A stretch of DNA of 28,062 nucleotides from Bacteroidales bacterium UBA4912 (lineage in GTDB: Bacteria > Bacteroidota > Bacteroidia > Bacteroidales > Dysgonomonadaceae). The notes beneath the pieces are model-generated. The model was not told the DNA's origin. It ran no database searches and saw only the letters and a list, made by a program, of their open reading frames with translations. The stretch lies in NCBI GenBank assembly GCA_002398875.1, contig DHCC01000088.1, positions 16,362-44,423 on the forward strand, read 5' to 3'. Every line of letters starts with the position of its first letter. Position 1 is the first letter of the stretch. Positions 1 to 8,049 of the stretch are shown here, one piece after another. The translations under genes and the position numbers were made by a program.

Positions 1-40
1 CTGAGACCTTATTTATTTAATGATGTTTATAATCTCTATA

Positions 41-550
41 TTACAGACCTAAACGAGTTTTTACTTCTGTAGTAATGTTAACTGCCGAAGGATGAGTATA
101 AACTATTGGAGATTGCATATTTGAAACATCAAATATATAAGTGTAACTGTTTGCAACACCTACGGCCTGAATAGCATCCTGAATTTTTTGGTTTACAGGT
201 CCTAGCAGTTGTTGCTGTAACTGCTGCATTTCCTGCTGACTGTTCTGCTGAAAGAGCTCGTATCTTTGCAGTATTGATTGTAATTGTGCCTGTTGATCCT
301 GTTTTAGGGTTTCCGAAGCAGTTGCAGATGTAGTTTCAAATTCCTCAGCTTTTTTGTTATATTCTTCAACTAAAGCCTGACCATTTTTGGTGATTTGTTC
401 TTGCTTATCAGAAAGTTGTTTTTCGATACCGGATAATTCAGGCATTGCAGAAAAGACCTCCTGCGTGTTTATATACGCAATTTTTAAATCTTGAGCCACA
501 AGAACTGCAGGAGCAAGCGCAATAATAAAGATTAATAATTTCTTTAACAT
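41..550 (-). CDS. skp: OmpH/Skp-family periplasmic chaperone (first copy, distal)
   Basis: Predicted 169-residue periplasmic chaperone of the OmpH/Skp family, which holds unfolded outer-membrane proteins on the way to the BAM complex. Residues 1-19 form a signal peptide (basic start MLKK, hydrophobic core, cleavage after AQ). Residues about 45-130 are a charged, glutamine-rich helical stretch expected to form the long coiled-coil arms, and the C-terminal part returns to the small beta body. The family's usual length is about 160-170 residues. The ATG at 550 is chosen because a TTG-initiated extension to 601 would begin inside the predicted promoter and would bury the signal peptide. It is the last gene of the bamA cluster, 67 bases after a second, divergent Skp copy, and it appears to have its own promoter. 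Family assignment is firm; client range is unknown. Confidence 0.9.
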   Translation of the reverse strand: MLKKLLIFIIALAPAVLVAQDLKIAYINTQEVFSAMPELSGIEKQLSDKQEQITKNGQALVEEYNKKAEEFETTSATASETLKQDQQAQLQSILQRYELFQQNSQQEMQQLQQQLLGPVNQKIQDAIQAVGVANSYTYIFDVSNMQSPIVYTHPSAVNITTEVKTRLGL

Positions 551-598
551 GATTACTGTTTTATAATTTATAATTTTAAATTCAAAGAAAATTGGATA

Positions 599-606
599 CA
601 AAGATA
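599..606 (-). promoter_or_regulatory. -7 promoter element TATCTTTG upstream of distal skp
   Basis: The minus strand reads TATCTTTG, a perfect match to the Bacteroidota -7 consensus TAnnTTTG, in the gap between the two skp genes. There are 48 bases between it and the ATG at 550, so a leader of about 40 bases is expected. No clear TTTG -33 box is visible. It suggests that the distal skp can be transcribed apart from bamA. Confidence 0.5.
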
Positions 607-617
607 ATGATAATATT

Positions 618-1130
618 CTAATAGCCTAGCCTTGAAAGTACTTCGTCACTTATATCAATTTCAGGTGTAGCGAAAATTATAGAAGTAGCGGACGCCCTGT
701 CAACTACAACAGCGTACCCATTTTCTGCTGATATATCTTTCACTGCTTCGTAAATATCATCCTGAATTGGTTTGATTAGTTTTTCCTGATTTTTAAACAA
801 TTCTCCCTCTGGACCAAAATATTGATTACGGAGCTCCTGAATTGCATTTTCTTTTGCAACGATTTCATTTTCACGTTTTGTTTTCTCTGTTCCTGAAAGA
901 AAAGAAAGGTCAGCCTGGTATTTTTTATACATAGCATTTACCTCTTCAACCTCTTTATCAACAACGCTCTGCCACTCTTTTGATAGAGCTTCTAATTGAT
1001 CGTTTGCATTCTCGTAAGATGGAATTCTGTTTAGAATATATTCCATATCAATTAATGCATATTGCTGGGCAAAACTACTACTGATACCCAACGCCATGAA
1101 TAAACCTATAAATAAAACTGTTTTTTTCAT
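618..1130 (-). CDS. skp: OmpH/Skp-family periplasmic chaperone (second copy, bamA-proximal)
   Basis: Predicted 170-residue OmpH/Skp chaperone for outer-membrane protein precursors in the periplasm. A signal peptide covers residues 1-22 (MKKT start, hydrophobic core, SSSFAQ before the cut). Residues about 40-125 are rich in E, K, Q and N and should form the helical arms, and a short conserved segment near residues 100-112 (NQYFGPEGELF) resembles the family turn before the return helix. It lies 83 bases downstream of bamA and 67 bases upstream of another Skp copy; the two share architecture but differ clearly in sequence, so this is an old duplication. No TAnnTTTG element is seen in the 83-base gap, so cotranscription with bamA is likely. 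Confidence 0.9.
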   Translation of the reverse strand: MKKTVLFIGLFMALGISSSFAQQYALIDMEYILNRIPSYENANDQLEALSKEWQSVVDKEVEEVNAMYKKYQADLSFLSGTEKTKRENEIVAKENAIQELRNQYFGPEGELFKNQEKLIKPIQDDIYEAVKDISAENGYAVVVDRASATSIIFATPEIDISDEVLSRLGY

Positions 1131-1213
1131 ACTTGATCATTTTAATATGTTTATAATGACAGTAAAAACTTATAAACGTTTACAGGACCCTATATAATTA
1201 ATGTTAAAGGGTA

Positions 1214-3934
1214 TTAGAACTCTTGTCCTATAATAAAGTGAAACTGGCTGCCTCCTCTGTCTCTGTAGCCTGTGGTATTATAAACTGTATCAAAACCATA
1301 AGCCCAGTCGATACCCATTAATCCAATCATAGGTAAGAAGATTCTTACTCCTACGCCTGCGGAGCGTTTTAGGTCGAAAGGATTTATCTCTTTCAGATTC
1401 ATCCAAGCATTACCGGCTTCAAGGAATGCAACACCATAAATTGTTGAATTAGGTTCAAGAATAAATGGATAGCGCAGTTCTAGTCCTAAGCGGGTATAAG
1501 CCCTAGCCTGCATAGCAATTGAGTTATTTTCGTATCCTCTAAGTGCAACTGTTTCAGTTGCAAAGCTACTTGTATAACCAGTCATACCATCACCACCCAC
1601 ATCAAATGTTTCAAATGATGTAAGTTTATCCTTGTTGTAGTGTCCAAGCAGCCCAAATTCAGCTCTGGTTGCTATTACAGGTGTTCTGGTAACCGTTAAA
1701 GGCGTCAGAGGAGTGTAAGTGCGCATTTTCAATTTCCATTTATGATATTCATTCCACTTATGTTTAGCAGGGTCATTATTTGCCATTTTGCTGTAATCCT
1801 TGCCGTCCAACAATGAAAATGGAGGAGTAGCACTCACGCTTAGAGTGAATTCAGAACCTGTCCTGGTATAGATTGGATTATCTATTGAAGTACGTGACAG
1901 TGTTAGTCCAAGTGTTATACTATTACTAACACCGGTTGAGAAATCGAATCTGTTAATGGTCCAGTTTTTCAATCCATATCTTTGATAACCAAGAGTTGCC
2001 ATTATCTGGAAATAGTCATCCGGCCATTCAAGTCTTTTACCATATCCTATAGATGCACCAAATATATTGAATACCTGATTATCGTCATAAGCGTATTCCA
2101 TCATATCCTGATATCCGTATCCATAACCACCATAACCGCCATAACCACCGTATCCATATCCACCATATCCACCATAACCAGGATATCCACCATAACCACC
2201 ATATCCTGGATAGCCGTATCCACCATAAGCTGGGTAATTATTCATGCTTTGACGCATATAGTCATTGTTTAATCCTGTGTACCTTGAGTAGTATGCATTT
2301 ACAGAGAAGTGATTAGGTCTTTTACCACCAAACCATGGCTCAACAAACTGGAACTGATAAGATTGATAATATCTTCCGTTAGTTTGTGCACTTAAGACTA
2401 GTGTCTGACCATCACCTTGAGGTATTATACCTCTGTGCATTGATGGATTTAGCATGTTTCTAAGAGAGAAGTTGTTTAGGCGCAGACTAAGTTTCCCCAC
2501 AAGCCCTGTAACTCCCCAGCCGGCGGAGAATTCAATCTGATCGTTACCTTTAGATGTAAGAGGATAGGTTATATCAACAGTTCCATCTTCTGGATTTGGA
2601 CTAATGCCTTTACCAATATCAGCAGAAAGAGCTTCAGGGTCGAAATGACCTGTTTGAGCAATTTCACGAACAGATCGCAACAGATCATCTTTACTAAATA
2701 CTGCACCTGGTTTTGTTCTTAATTCTCGACGAATAACATCCTCGTATAAACGATCGTTACCTTGAATTATAACACGCTTAATGGTGGCCTTTGGACCCTC
2801 AATTACACGTAACTCAAGATCGATTGAGTCGTTTTCAATATTTATTTCTATAGGGTCGATATTTGAGAAAAGATAACCGTTATTCTGATAAAGATTTATT
2901 ACTGCATCTTCATCAACTAAAAGTCTTTCTTCCAATTTCTTCTGATTATAAACATCACCCGGAGTCATATTAAGTAGATGCGCAAGTTGTGCTGAAGGAT
3001 ACTGAGTGTTACCAACCCAGTTTATGGAACGAATATGATAAAGTGGTCCTTCCTGAAGTTCAATATCTATATTGACTGTTTTCTCGTCATACTTGTAAAC
3101 AGTATCATTCAAAATTTCAGCATCGCGATATCCTTTCTCGTGATATTTACTAATAAGATTTTTTTTATCCTCAACGTACAGATCTTCAACGAACTTCTTT
3201 GCACGGAATATATTCCAAAGCTTGCCTTTCTCATTGGTCTTTTTCATTGCCTTTTTTAAGGTCCGATCAGAAAGGGTTTCATTTCCAACAATATTGATGT
3301 TGTTAACCTTAAGTTTCTCCTTTTTATCAACTGCAATTTCAAGTACTACTTGATTCCTACCTGTTGTATCAGGATGTTGTATAAGTCTAACCTCAGCGTC
3401 ACCAAAGCCTTTTTCGTCATAATAGTTTTTAATAAATATTTCTGCTCTGTCGATTTGAGGAGGAGTAATCTGATTGCCTTTTACAAATCCGATTTTTTCT
3501 TCAATATCATCCTGTTCACTTTTTTTAATTCCTGTATAACGGATATCTGACACTCTTGGTCGGTCAGTAAGTTTTATTTCCAGCCAAACACTGTCTCCTT
3601 CAATTTTATTCTGGAGTATTTTTACATCAGAGAAAAGACCTTGTCTCCAAAATCTTTTAAGAGCGTTAGTAATATCCGCGCCAGGGATTTGTATTTTTTG
3701 CCCTTTAGAAAGTCCTGCAAAATTTATAAGTACGAATTCCTGTCCGGCATACATGGTTTCTTCTACTCCTGTTACTATAACATCAGCAATGTAATAGGTT
3801 TTAGGAGGTGTGGTATAATTCACAGTCAGGTCACCCGAATCAGATTGGGGAATTGTATCGTTGGTTTGAGCCAATAATACTGTCTGTGATAGTATTATTA
3901 ATAGCAGAAGTAAATTGAATATTCTCTTCAACAT
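1214..3934 (-). CDS. bamA: BamA, outer-membrane protein assembly factor
   Basis: Central subunit of the BAM complex, which folds and inserts beta-barrel proteins into the outer membrane. The 906-residue product has a signal peptide (residues 1-23, ending LLAQ), five POTRA domains over roughly residues 47-460, and a C-terminal 16-strand barrel ending in phenylalanine (IIGQEF). The barrel carries the conserved RGY motif of loop 6 (ALRGYENNS). The length exceeds the roughly 800 residues of proteobacterial BamA. Part of the excess is a glycine-tyrosine repeat at residues about 568-608, between two predicted barrel strands. ATG 3934 is preferred over a TTG at 3991 because only the ATG gives a normal signal peptide and it avoids overlapping uppS. 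It follows uppS by 31 bases and is followed by two skp genes, a standard Bacteroidales arrangement. Confidence 0.96.
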   Translation of the reverse strand: MLKRIFNLLLLLIILSQTVLLAQTNDTIPQSDSGDLTVNYTTPPKTYYIADVIVTGVEETMYAGQEFVLINFAGLSKGQKIQIPGADITNALKRFWRQGLFSDVKILQNKIEGDSVWLEIKLTDRPRVSDIRYTGIKKSEQDDIEEKIGFVKGNQITPPQIDRAEIFIKNYYDEKGFGDAEVRLIQHPDTTGRNQVVLEIAVDKKEKLKVNNINIVGNETLSDRTLKKAMKKTNEKGKLWNIFRAKKFVEDLYVEDKKNLISKYHEKGYRDAEILNDTVYKYDEKTVNIDIELQEGPLYHIRSINWVGNTQYPSAQLAHLLNMTPGDVYNQKKLEERLLVDEDAVINLYQNNGYLFSNIDPIEINIENDSIDLELRVIEGPKATIKRVIIQGNDRLYEDVIRRELRTKPGAVFSKDDLLRSVREIAQTGHFDPEALSADIGKGISPNPEDGTVDITYPLTSKGNDQIEFSAGWGVTGLVGKLSLRLNNFSLRNMLNPSMHRGIIPQGDGQTLVLSAQTNGRYYQSYQFQFVEPWFGGKRPNHFSVNAYYSRYTGLNNDYMRQSMNNYPAYGGYGYPGYGGYGGYPGYGGYGGYGYGGYGGYGGYGYGYQDMMEYAYDDNQVFNIFGASIGYGKRLEWPDDYFQIMATLGYQRYGLKNWTINRFDFSTGVSNSITLGLTLSRTSIDNPIYTRTGSEFTLSVSATPPFSLLDGKDYSKMANNDPAKHKWNEYHKWKLKMRTYTPLTPLTVTRTPVIATRAEFGLLGHYNKDKLTSFETFDVGGDGMTGYTSSFATETVALRGYENNSIAMQARAYTRLGLELRYPFILEPNSTIYGVAFLEAGNAWMNLKEINPFDLKRSAGVGVRIFLPMIGLMGIDWAYGFDTVYNTTGYRDRGGSQFHFIIGQEF
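2111..2233 (-). repeat. In-frame Gly-Tyr repeat tract inside bamA
   Basis: About 41 codons encode an almost pure G/Y/P tract made of GGY, GYGGY and PGYGGY units, using the codons GGT/GGA and TAT with short DNA-level repeats. It lies between the predicted barrel strand ending near YYSRYTG and the strand starting near VFNIFGAS. By strand counting that places it in an early surface-exposed loop. The repeat unit is a multiple of three bases, so slippage would change loop length without a frameshift. Confidence 0.85.
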
Positions 3935-3965
3935 TATGATATTTTCTTTTCTCTTACTGTTCTTT

Positions 3966-4730
3966 TTAAGATTTGGATTCCGCACTGTCAAATTCTATCT
4001 GTTCACCGATTAAGCCATATCTTCTCTCGCGACTCTGAAAATCTATTATAGCTTCATACAGGTCTTTTTCGCTGAAATCAGGCCAGTAAACTTCTGTAAA
4101 ATAAAATTCCGTATAAGCACATTGCCACAACAGGAAATTGCTTATTCGTTGTTCACCCCCTGTACGGATTAATAAATCGGGATCTGGTATTCCACGAGTT
4201 GTAAGGTACATACTTATGGTTTCTTCACTTATTTCGTTTTTGTTTAAAACTCCACTTATAACATCATCTGTAATTCTTTTGGTTGCTTCGGTAAGCTCCC
4301 ATTTTGAAGAATAGCTTAATGCTATATTTAGTGTAATACGTGTTCCTGACTCTGTCTGACGAATACACTCCTTGAGTGCAGAATATGCATATTCAGGCAG
4401 TCGTGTCATATCACCTATACAAGTAATCTTAACACCATTTTTTTTAAGTTCCTCAGTTTCTTCACTTATGGCATAAACCATAAGGTCCATAAGACCGTTA
4501 ACTTCCTCAACAGGCCTATTCCAGTTCTCGGTAGAGAAAGCGTAGAGCGTTAGATACTTTATTGATGCTTTGGAAGCAGCTTCAACAACACGGCTTATTG
4601 CCCTGACTCCTTCTTTATGCCCTTCTCCTCTTTCTAAACCTTTGTTAGTGGCCCATCTTCCATTACCATCCATTATGATGGCAATATGAGCAGGAAGTCG
4701 GTTATGATCTATATTGTCTAATAACGACAT
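3966..4730 (-). CDS. uppS: Isoprenyl transferase (undecaprenyl diphosphate synthase)
   Basis: Cis-prenyltransferase that condenses isopentenyl diphosphate onto farnesyl diphosphate to give the C55 carrier lipid used for peptidoglycan and O-antigen synthesis; it is cytosolic and membrane-associated. The 254-residue length is normal. Catalytic signature MDGNGRWA is at residues 20-27, with the Mg-binding Asp21, and the C-terminal signature from Arg189 (RTGGEQRISNFLLWQ) contains the diphosphate-binding Arg189 and Arg195 and the conserved Ser197. The ATG at 4730 gives the expected N-terminus just before the IAIIMDGN strand. It sits 18 bases after a DUF6089 gene and 31 bases before bamA, so cell-wall lipid supply and outer-membrane assembly are probably cotranscribed. 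Confidence 0.96.
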   Translation of the reverse strand: MSLLDNIDHNRLPAHIAIIMDGNGRWATNKGLERGEGHKEGVRAISRVVEAASKASIKYLTLYAFSTENWNRPVEEVNGLMDLMVYAISEETEELKKNGVKITCIGDMTRLPEYAYSALKECIRQTESGTRITLNIALSYSSKWELTEATKRITDDVISGVLNKNEISEETISMYLTTRGIPDPDLLIRTGGEQRISNFLLWQCAYTEFYFTEVYWPDFSEKDLYEAIIDFQSRERRYGLIGEQIEFDSAESKS

Positions 4731-4748
4731 TTTATAACGGCTATTTTG

Positions 4749-5429
4749 TTACATTCCATGACAAGGGTCAGTGCGAGAGCCAAATTCCCAAGTCAGAAAT
4801 ATCATAGTAAGTGAGTACCAATCCTTATTCTTTAACATACTGCTTTTGATGTTATATGGATTATCCAACGAATCAAAACTGTCTGAAAAAAGTTTCCTCA
4901 TTGAGAACTCTACTCCTACATTTATCCTGTTTCTTACTTTATATTTAAATCCAATGCCTAATGGCATGTTAATGTTCAATAAATTACCTTCTCCGGATGA
5001 ATATGTAATGCCGGTTCCTAAAAAAACATAAGGTGAATAAGACTTTGTACCGATATAGGAATATTTATCACTATAAGGTAGAAAATTAAATTCAACCTGT
5101 GCTCCCAGTTCTGTGAAGCTTTTACTGAAAACCATGTTTTGATCAAAAGGTAAAATGTTGTCAGTATCTTCACTGTCGCCAGAGACTTGACCTGCAAACA
5201 GATTTGCTTTTATCGCCCAGTTAAAGTTGATATTGTATCTAAACAATGCTCCTCCCGAAATTCCCGGATGCAAATATAATCTTGTTTTGTTTACATCACC
5301 CATATAGAATGAGGTTCCCATTGTCCCGCCTATTTCATATTTAAATTCCTGAGCCACCGCTTTAGACGGCAAGATTAGTCCATTAAATAATAAAATGAAG
5401 AAATAAATTGTCTTTTCACAATTACTCAT
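4749..5429 (-). CDS. DUF6089-type outer-membrane beta-barrel protein
   Basis: Secreted protein of about 226 residues resembling the DUF6089 / PorT-like small barrel family, of unknown function, commonly found directly upstream of uppS in Bacteroidales. From the ATG at 5429 there is a plausible signal peptide (residues 1-27, ending KAVAQ). The rest is alternating beta-strand sequence: an N-terminal EIGGTMGTSFYMGD, a mid strand YSPYVFLGTGITY and a late strand KYKVRNRINVGVEFS, fitting an eight-stranded barrel. In-frame ATGs at 5456 and 5459 would add an acidic, less signal-like N-terminus, so 5429 is preferred but not certain. The gene lies between the DUF6242 lipoprotein gene and uppS. An envelope role is inferred from location only. 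Confidence 0.75.
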   Translation of the reverse strand: MSNCEKTIYFFILLFNGLILPSKAVAQEFKYEIGGTMGTSFYMGDVNKTRLYLHPGISGGALFRYNINFNWAIKANLFAGQVSGDSEDTDNILPFDQNMVFSKSFTELGAQVEFNFLPYSDKYSYIGTKSYSPYVFLGTGITYSSGEGNLLNINMPLGIGFKYKVRNRINVGVEFSMRKLFSDSFDSLDNPYNIKSSMLKNKDWYSLTMIFLTWEFGSRTDPCHGM

Positions 5430-5505
5430 ATCAAGATCTGAATTGCTATTATACATCATAAACGCAAAAACAGACCATAAAGTATTATAAAATGGAACTA
5501 TTCTA

Positions 5506-6861
5506 CTAGTTCAAATCAAATTTATTGAGCCTCCCTTTCCAAACATCTGTAATTTGGACTTGAGCCTTAGATACTCCGCCGAATATCCATATATTATCAT
5601 TTTCGGTAATCACCGTTGCATTTTTTCTATAATCAAAATCGGATGGCAGGGCCTGATTTTCTTCTGTGGTTTTCCACTCAGTGCCGTTATTTCCTGAATA
5701 AAGTAAAATGTTGTTTTCTGAGGAAGCCAACAAAAGATATGGTTTCTCGTCATAGAAAAATATTGAACTGCCATCAAGTGAAATCGTACCTGGTTTTTTT
5801 GAATTTAATTCAAATATTTTGCTGTCTTTTTCTTGTAAAATCCAAATATCACTGTTATAAGAGTTATCTGCTCTAATACCTCCAGCAATAGCAATATATC
5901 TGATTCCGAATGATGTTGTACTCTCAATCTGAGTAGCTGTAAAGTCTTTTACCGGCAAATCAGACAGATTTACACCTGAGCTTAACTCCATTATTTGTAA
6001 ATTGGTAAAGTCGTCAGTCTCAGCTAATTTAAGTATGCCATTGTCATTGATAATTGCAAGTATATCTCCTTTTGTTGCTGAGGGAAACACTCCATAAATA
6101 GCCACAATAGGAAACTCTGTTGTAACCTGTGTCCAAGAAACCCCATCAGATGATTTAAATAATGTGCTATCCTCTTCAATTACAAATATATCATTCTCTG
6201 CAACAGTCATAGTTGATAATTGAGTTGTAGGAGGTAAACCGGATAATGTCGCAGAAGTCCAGCTTTTTGCATCACCTATCGGAGATGCTTTTGCATTAAT
6301 AGTTTCATTTGCAATATAGTAAGTAATGAAAAAATCATTAAATGCTACAGTTTTTTGTTGGCTGACTTCCTGAGGAAAATAGCTTTCTGACACTTTTTTC
6401 CAGGATAAAATATATGGATCCTGCTGATATATATTTAACTGGAACTGATATGTTTTTTTATTCTTACCATCTGGGGCTGTTGTTGTTATTCTATTTAGTC
6501 TCGACACATTAATTGAGTCTGATTGAGACCACGAAATAGTGTATTCCGGCAATAGTTCAATAGAAACATTAGTGAAAGGGCTAAATGTACTTGCTCCTCT
6601 GATATTAAGTACAACACTATCTACATGAAACTTATAGGGGAGTGGTTTCTTGTTGAAAATTTTTCCATTAACCTGATCAATTGTAAATACTGTTGTGCTT
6701 AACACATTTGTAGTATCAGCTCTGGATGCCATGGAGAAAGAATATATTTGTGCATCAGGAGAATAATCCAATTCCCCTTCATCAGTTGAATTCAGGCAAG
6801 AGGAGAACATTAACAAATTCATGATAAGGACAGATGTCCAGATGAGATATTTAGATATCAT
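5506..6861 (-). CDS. DUF6242-type lipoprotein, probable beta-propeller
   Basis: Predicted 451-residue surface or periplasmic lipoprotein of the DUF6242 type; function unknown. The signal peptide ends in a lipobox (MFSSC, Cys22). An N-terminal beta-sandwich-like domain of about 120 residues contains VDSVVLNIRGASTFSPFTNV. The remainder has repeated segments of the kind seen in kelch or BNR-type propellers (SSDGVSWTQV, SGNNGTEWKTT, NDNIWIFGGVS). The ATG at 6861 is chosen over an upstream TTG at 6870 because it gives a normal lipoprotein signal and fits the leader length from the promoter at 6898-6905. It is the first gene of the cluster leading to uppS and bamA. No enzymatic motif was recognised. 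Confidence 0.75.
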   Translation of the reverse strand: MISKYLIWTSVLIMNLLMFSSCLNSTDEGELDYSPDAQIYSFSMASRADTTNVLSTTVFTIDQVNGKIFNKKPLPYKFHVDSVVLNIRGASTFSPFTNVSIELLPEYTISWSQSDSINVSRLNRITTTAPDGKNKKTYQFQLNIYQQDPYILSWKKVSESYFPQEVSQQKTVAFNDFFITYYIANETINAKASPIGDAKSWTSATLSGLPPTTQLSTMTVAENDIFVIEEDSTLFKSSDGVSWTQVTTEFPIVAIYGVFPSATKGDILAIINDNGILKLAETDDFTNLQIMELSSGVNLSDLPVKDFTATQIESTTSFGIRYIAIAGGIRADNSYNSDIWILQEKDSKIFELNSKKPGTISLDGSSIFFYDEKPYLLLASSENNILLYSGNNGTEWKTTEENQALPSDFDYRKNATVITENDNIWIFGGVSKAQVQITDVWKGRLNKFDLN

Positions 6862-6897
6862 TTGTTTCAATAATATTGTACTTCACATTAAGTTATG

Positions 6898-6905
6898 CAA
6901 AAGTA
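6898..6905 (-). promoter_or_regulatory. -7 promoter element TACTTTTG for the DUF6242-uppS-bamA cluster
   Basis: The minus strand reads TACTTTTG, matching TAnnTTTG, in the short gap after ribD. It lies 36 bases from the ATG at 6861, giving a leader near 30 bases. No good TTTG -33 box is apparent. It is the only consensus element I see before the six-gene cluster. Confidence 0.45.
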
Positions 6906-6942
6906 GGAAGATTTTTCTCTTTAACCATATTAAAATGAATAT

Positions 6943-8013
6943 TTAAAGAAAATTTCGAGTTATTTTGCTCTTTAAATGATACTGTATTGAGCTGAGATAT
7001 CTTTTTGTGGTTATTACATTACCATTAATTACAGGAGACCTTACACCCTCAAGTAATTTTTTTTCGGAAACTTCAATAAAGGCTTCATCCCAAAAGTTTT
7101 TATCTATAAATGAGGACAATAGTTTAGATCCCCCTTCAACTAAAATTGAATATATTTTTTCGTTATAAAGATGGTTCAAAATAAGCTTGTTAGTATCTTT
7201 TGAAAAGTCTATCTCTATGAACTTCAGATTGTCTGATTTTTCCCTCTCAGAAGGTGTCGCTGAAGTGAATACAATAGTAGGAACGGTTCCGTCAAATAGT
7301 GAATTGTTCAACGGAACCCTATTGTCCTTGTCAATAACAATCCTAGTGGGATTATCACCATACCAATTTCTCGCTGTCAGTCTTGGATTATCAAGTATTG
7401 CAGTATTTGTGCCTACAAGTATGCCTTGAACATACGTTCTGAACTTGTGAACTATGCTGTGTGTCAGTTGATTGGATATGATGACAGGTGATTTGTTTTC
7501 TTCTGGTTTTCTATGGAGATCAATAAATCCATCTTTACTTTGAGCCCATTTTAAGATTACATAAGGTCTCGAGTATAATTGATTTATAAAGAAAAAGCGG
7601 TTTATTTCTCGAGCCTCTTCTTCCATTAAACCTTCTGAAACTTCTATGCCATTTTTCTTCATCAACTCTACACCTTTTCCGGCTACTTTCGGATTTGGAT
7701 CCCTGACAGCAATTACAACACGCGGTATTTTTTTTGAAATAATCAATTCAGCACAGGGAGGTGTTTTACCTTGATGAGAACAAGGTTCAAGTGAAACATA
7801 TAAAGTGGAATCCTTTAAAAGTGATTGATTCTTTACGGATTTAATGGCATTAACTTCTGCATGAGCTTCGCCAAAATGTCTATGGTAACCTTCGCCAATT
7901 ATTTTGTCATTGTGGATTATTACTGCACCCACCATTGGATTAGGCTTTGTAAAACCCTCACCCTTACGTGCCAAAAAATGGCATCTATGCATATATATCG
8001 GATTTAGCTCCAT
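6943..8013 (-). CDS. ribD: Bifunctional riboflavin biosynthesis protein RibD
   Basis: Fused diaminohydroxyphosphoribosylaminopyrimidine deaminase and 5-amino-6-(5-phosphoribosylamino)uracil reductase, the second and third steps of riboflavin synthesis in the cytosol. The N-terminal deaminase shows the zinc site: HAE at residues 51-53 and a PCSH...C segment with Cys78 and Cys87. The NADPH-dependent reductase begins near residue 148 (RPYVILKWAQSKDG) and includes LVGTNTAILDNPRLTAR and a late GGSKLLSSF segment. Length 356 is normal. The ATG at 8013 is divergent from prmC with only 36 bases between the two starts; a second ATG seven codons later is possible. No other rib gene is in the window. Confidence 0.95.
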   Translation of the reverse strand: MELNPIYMHRCHFLARKGEGFTKPNPMVGAVIIHNDKIIGEGYHRHFGEAHAEVNAIKSVKNQSLLKDSTLYVSLEPCSHQGKTPPCAELIISKKIPRVVIAVRDPNPKVAGKGVELMKKNGIEVSEGLMEEEAREINRFFFINQLYSRPYVILKWAQSKDGFIDLHRKPEENKSPVIISNQLTHSIVHKFRTYVQGILVGTNTAILDNPRLTARNWYGDNPTRIVIDKDNRVPLNNSLFDGTVPTIVFTSATPSEREKSDNLKFIEIDFSKDTNKLILNHLYNEKIYSILVEGGSKLLSSFIDKNFWDEAFIEVSEKKLLEGVRSPVINGNVITTKRYLSSIQYHLKSKITRNFL

Positions 8014-8020
8014 TTTTTTA

Positions 8021-8028
8021 TACCTTTG
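8021..8028 (+). promoter_or_regulatory. -7 promoter element TACCTTTG for prmC
   Basis: TACCTTTG matches TAnnTTTG and stands 21 bases before the prmC ATG, giving a leader of about 15 bases. It lies only 8 bases beyond the ribD start codon on the other strand, so the two divergent promoters must overlap or nest. Confidence 0.5.
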
Positions 8029-8049
8029 TTATTTACAACCATTAATTCT

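Noticed and set aside
1173..1182. TAAACGTTTA palindrome between bamA and the first skp
   Set aside because: A ten-base palindrome is expected many times by chance in a window of this size; nothing else supports a site.
1982..2272. Plus-strand open frame rich in Ile, Thr and Ser
   Set aside because: It is the antisense shadow of the bamA Gly-Tyr repeat; the composition follows from the repeat and there is no promoter or family similarity.
3935..3991. N-terminal extension of BamA from a TTG overlapping uppS
   Set aside because: It would bury the signal peptide behind 19 polar residues.
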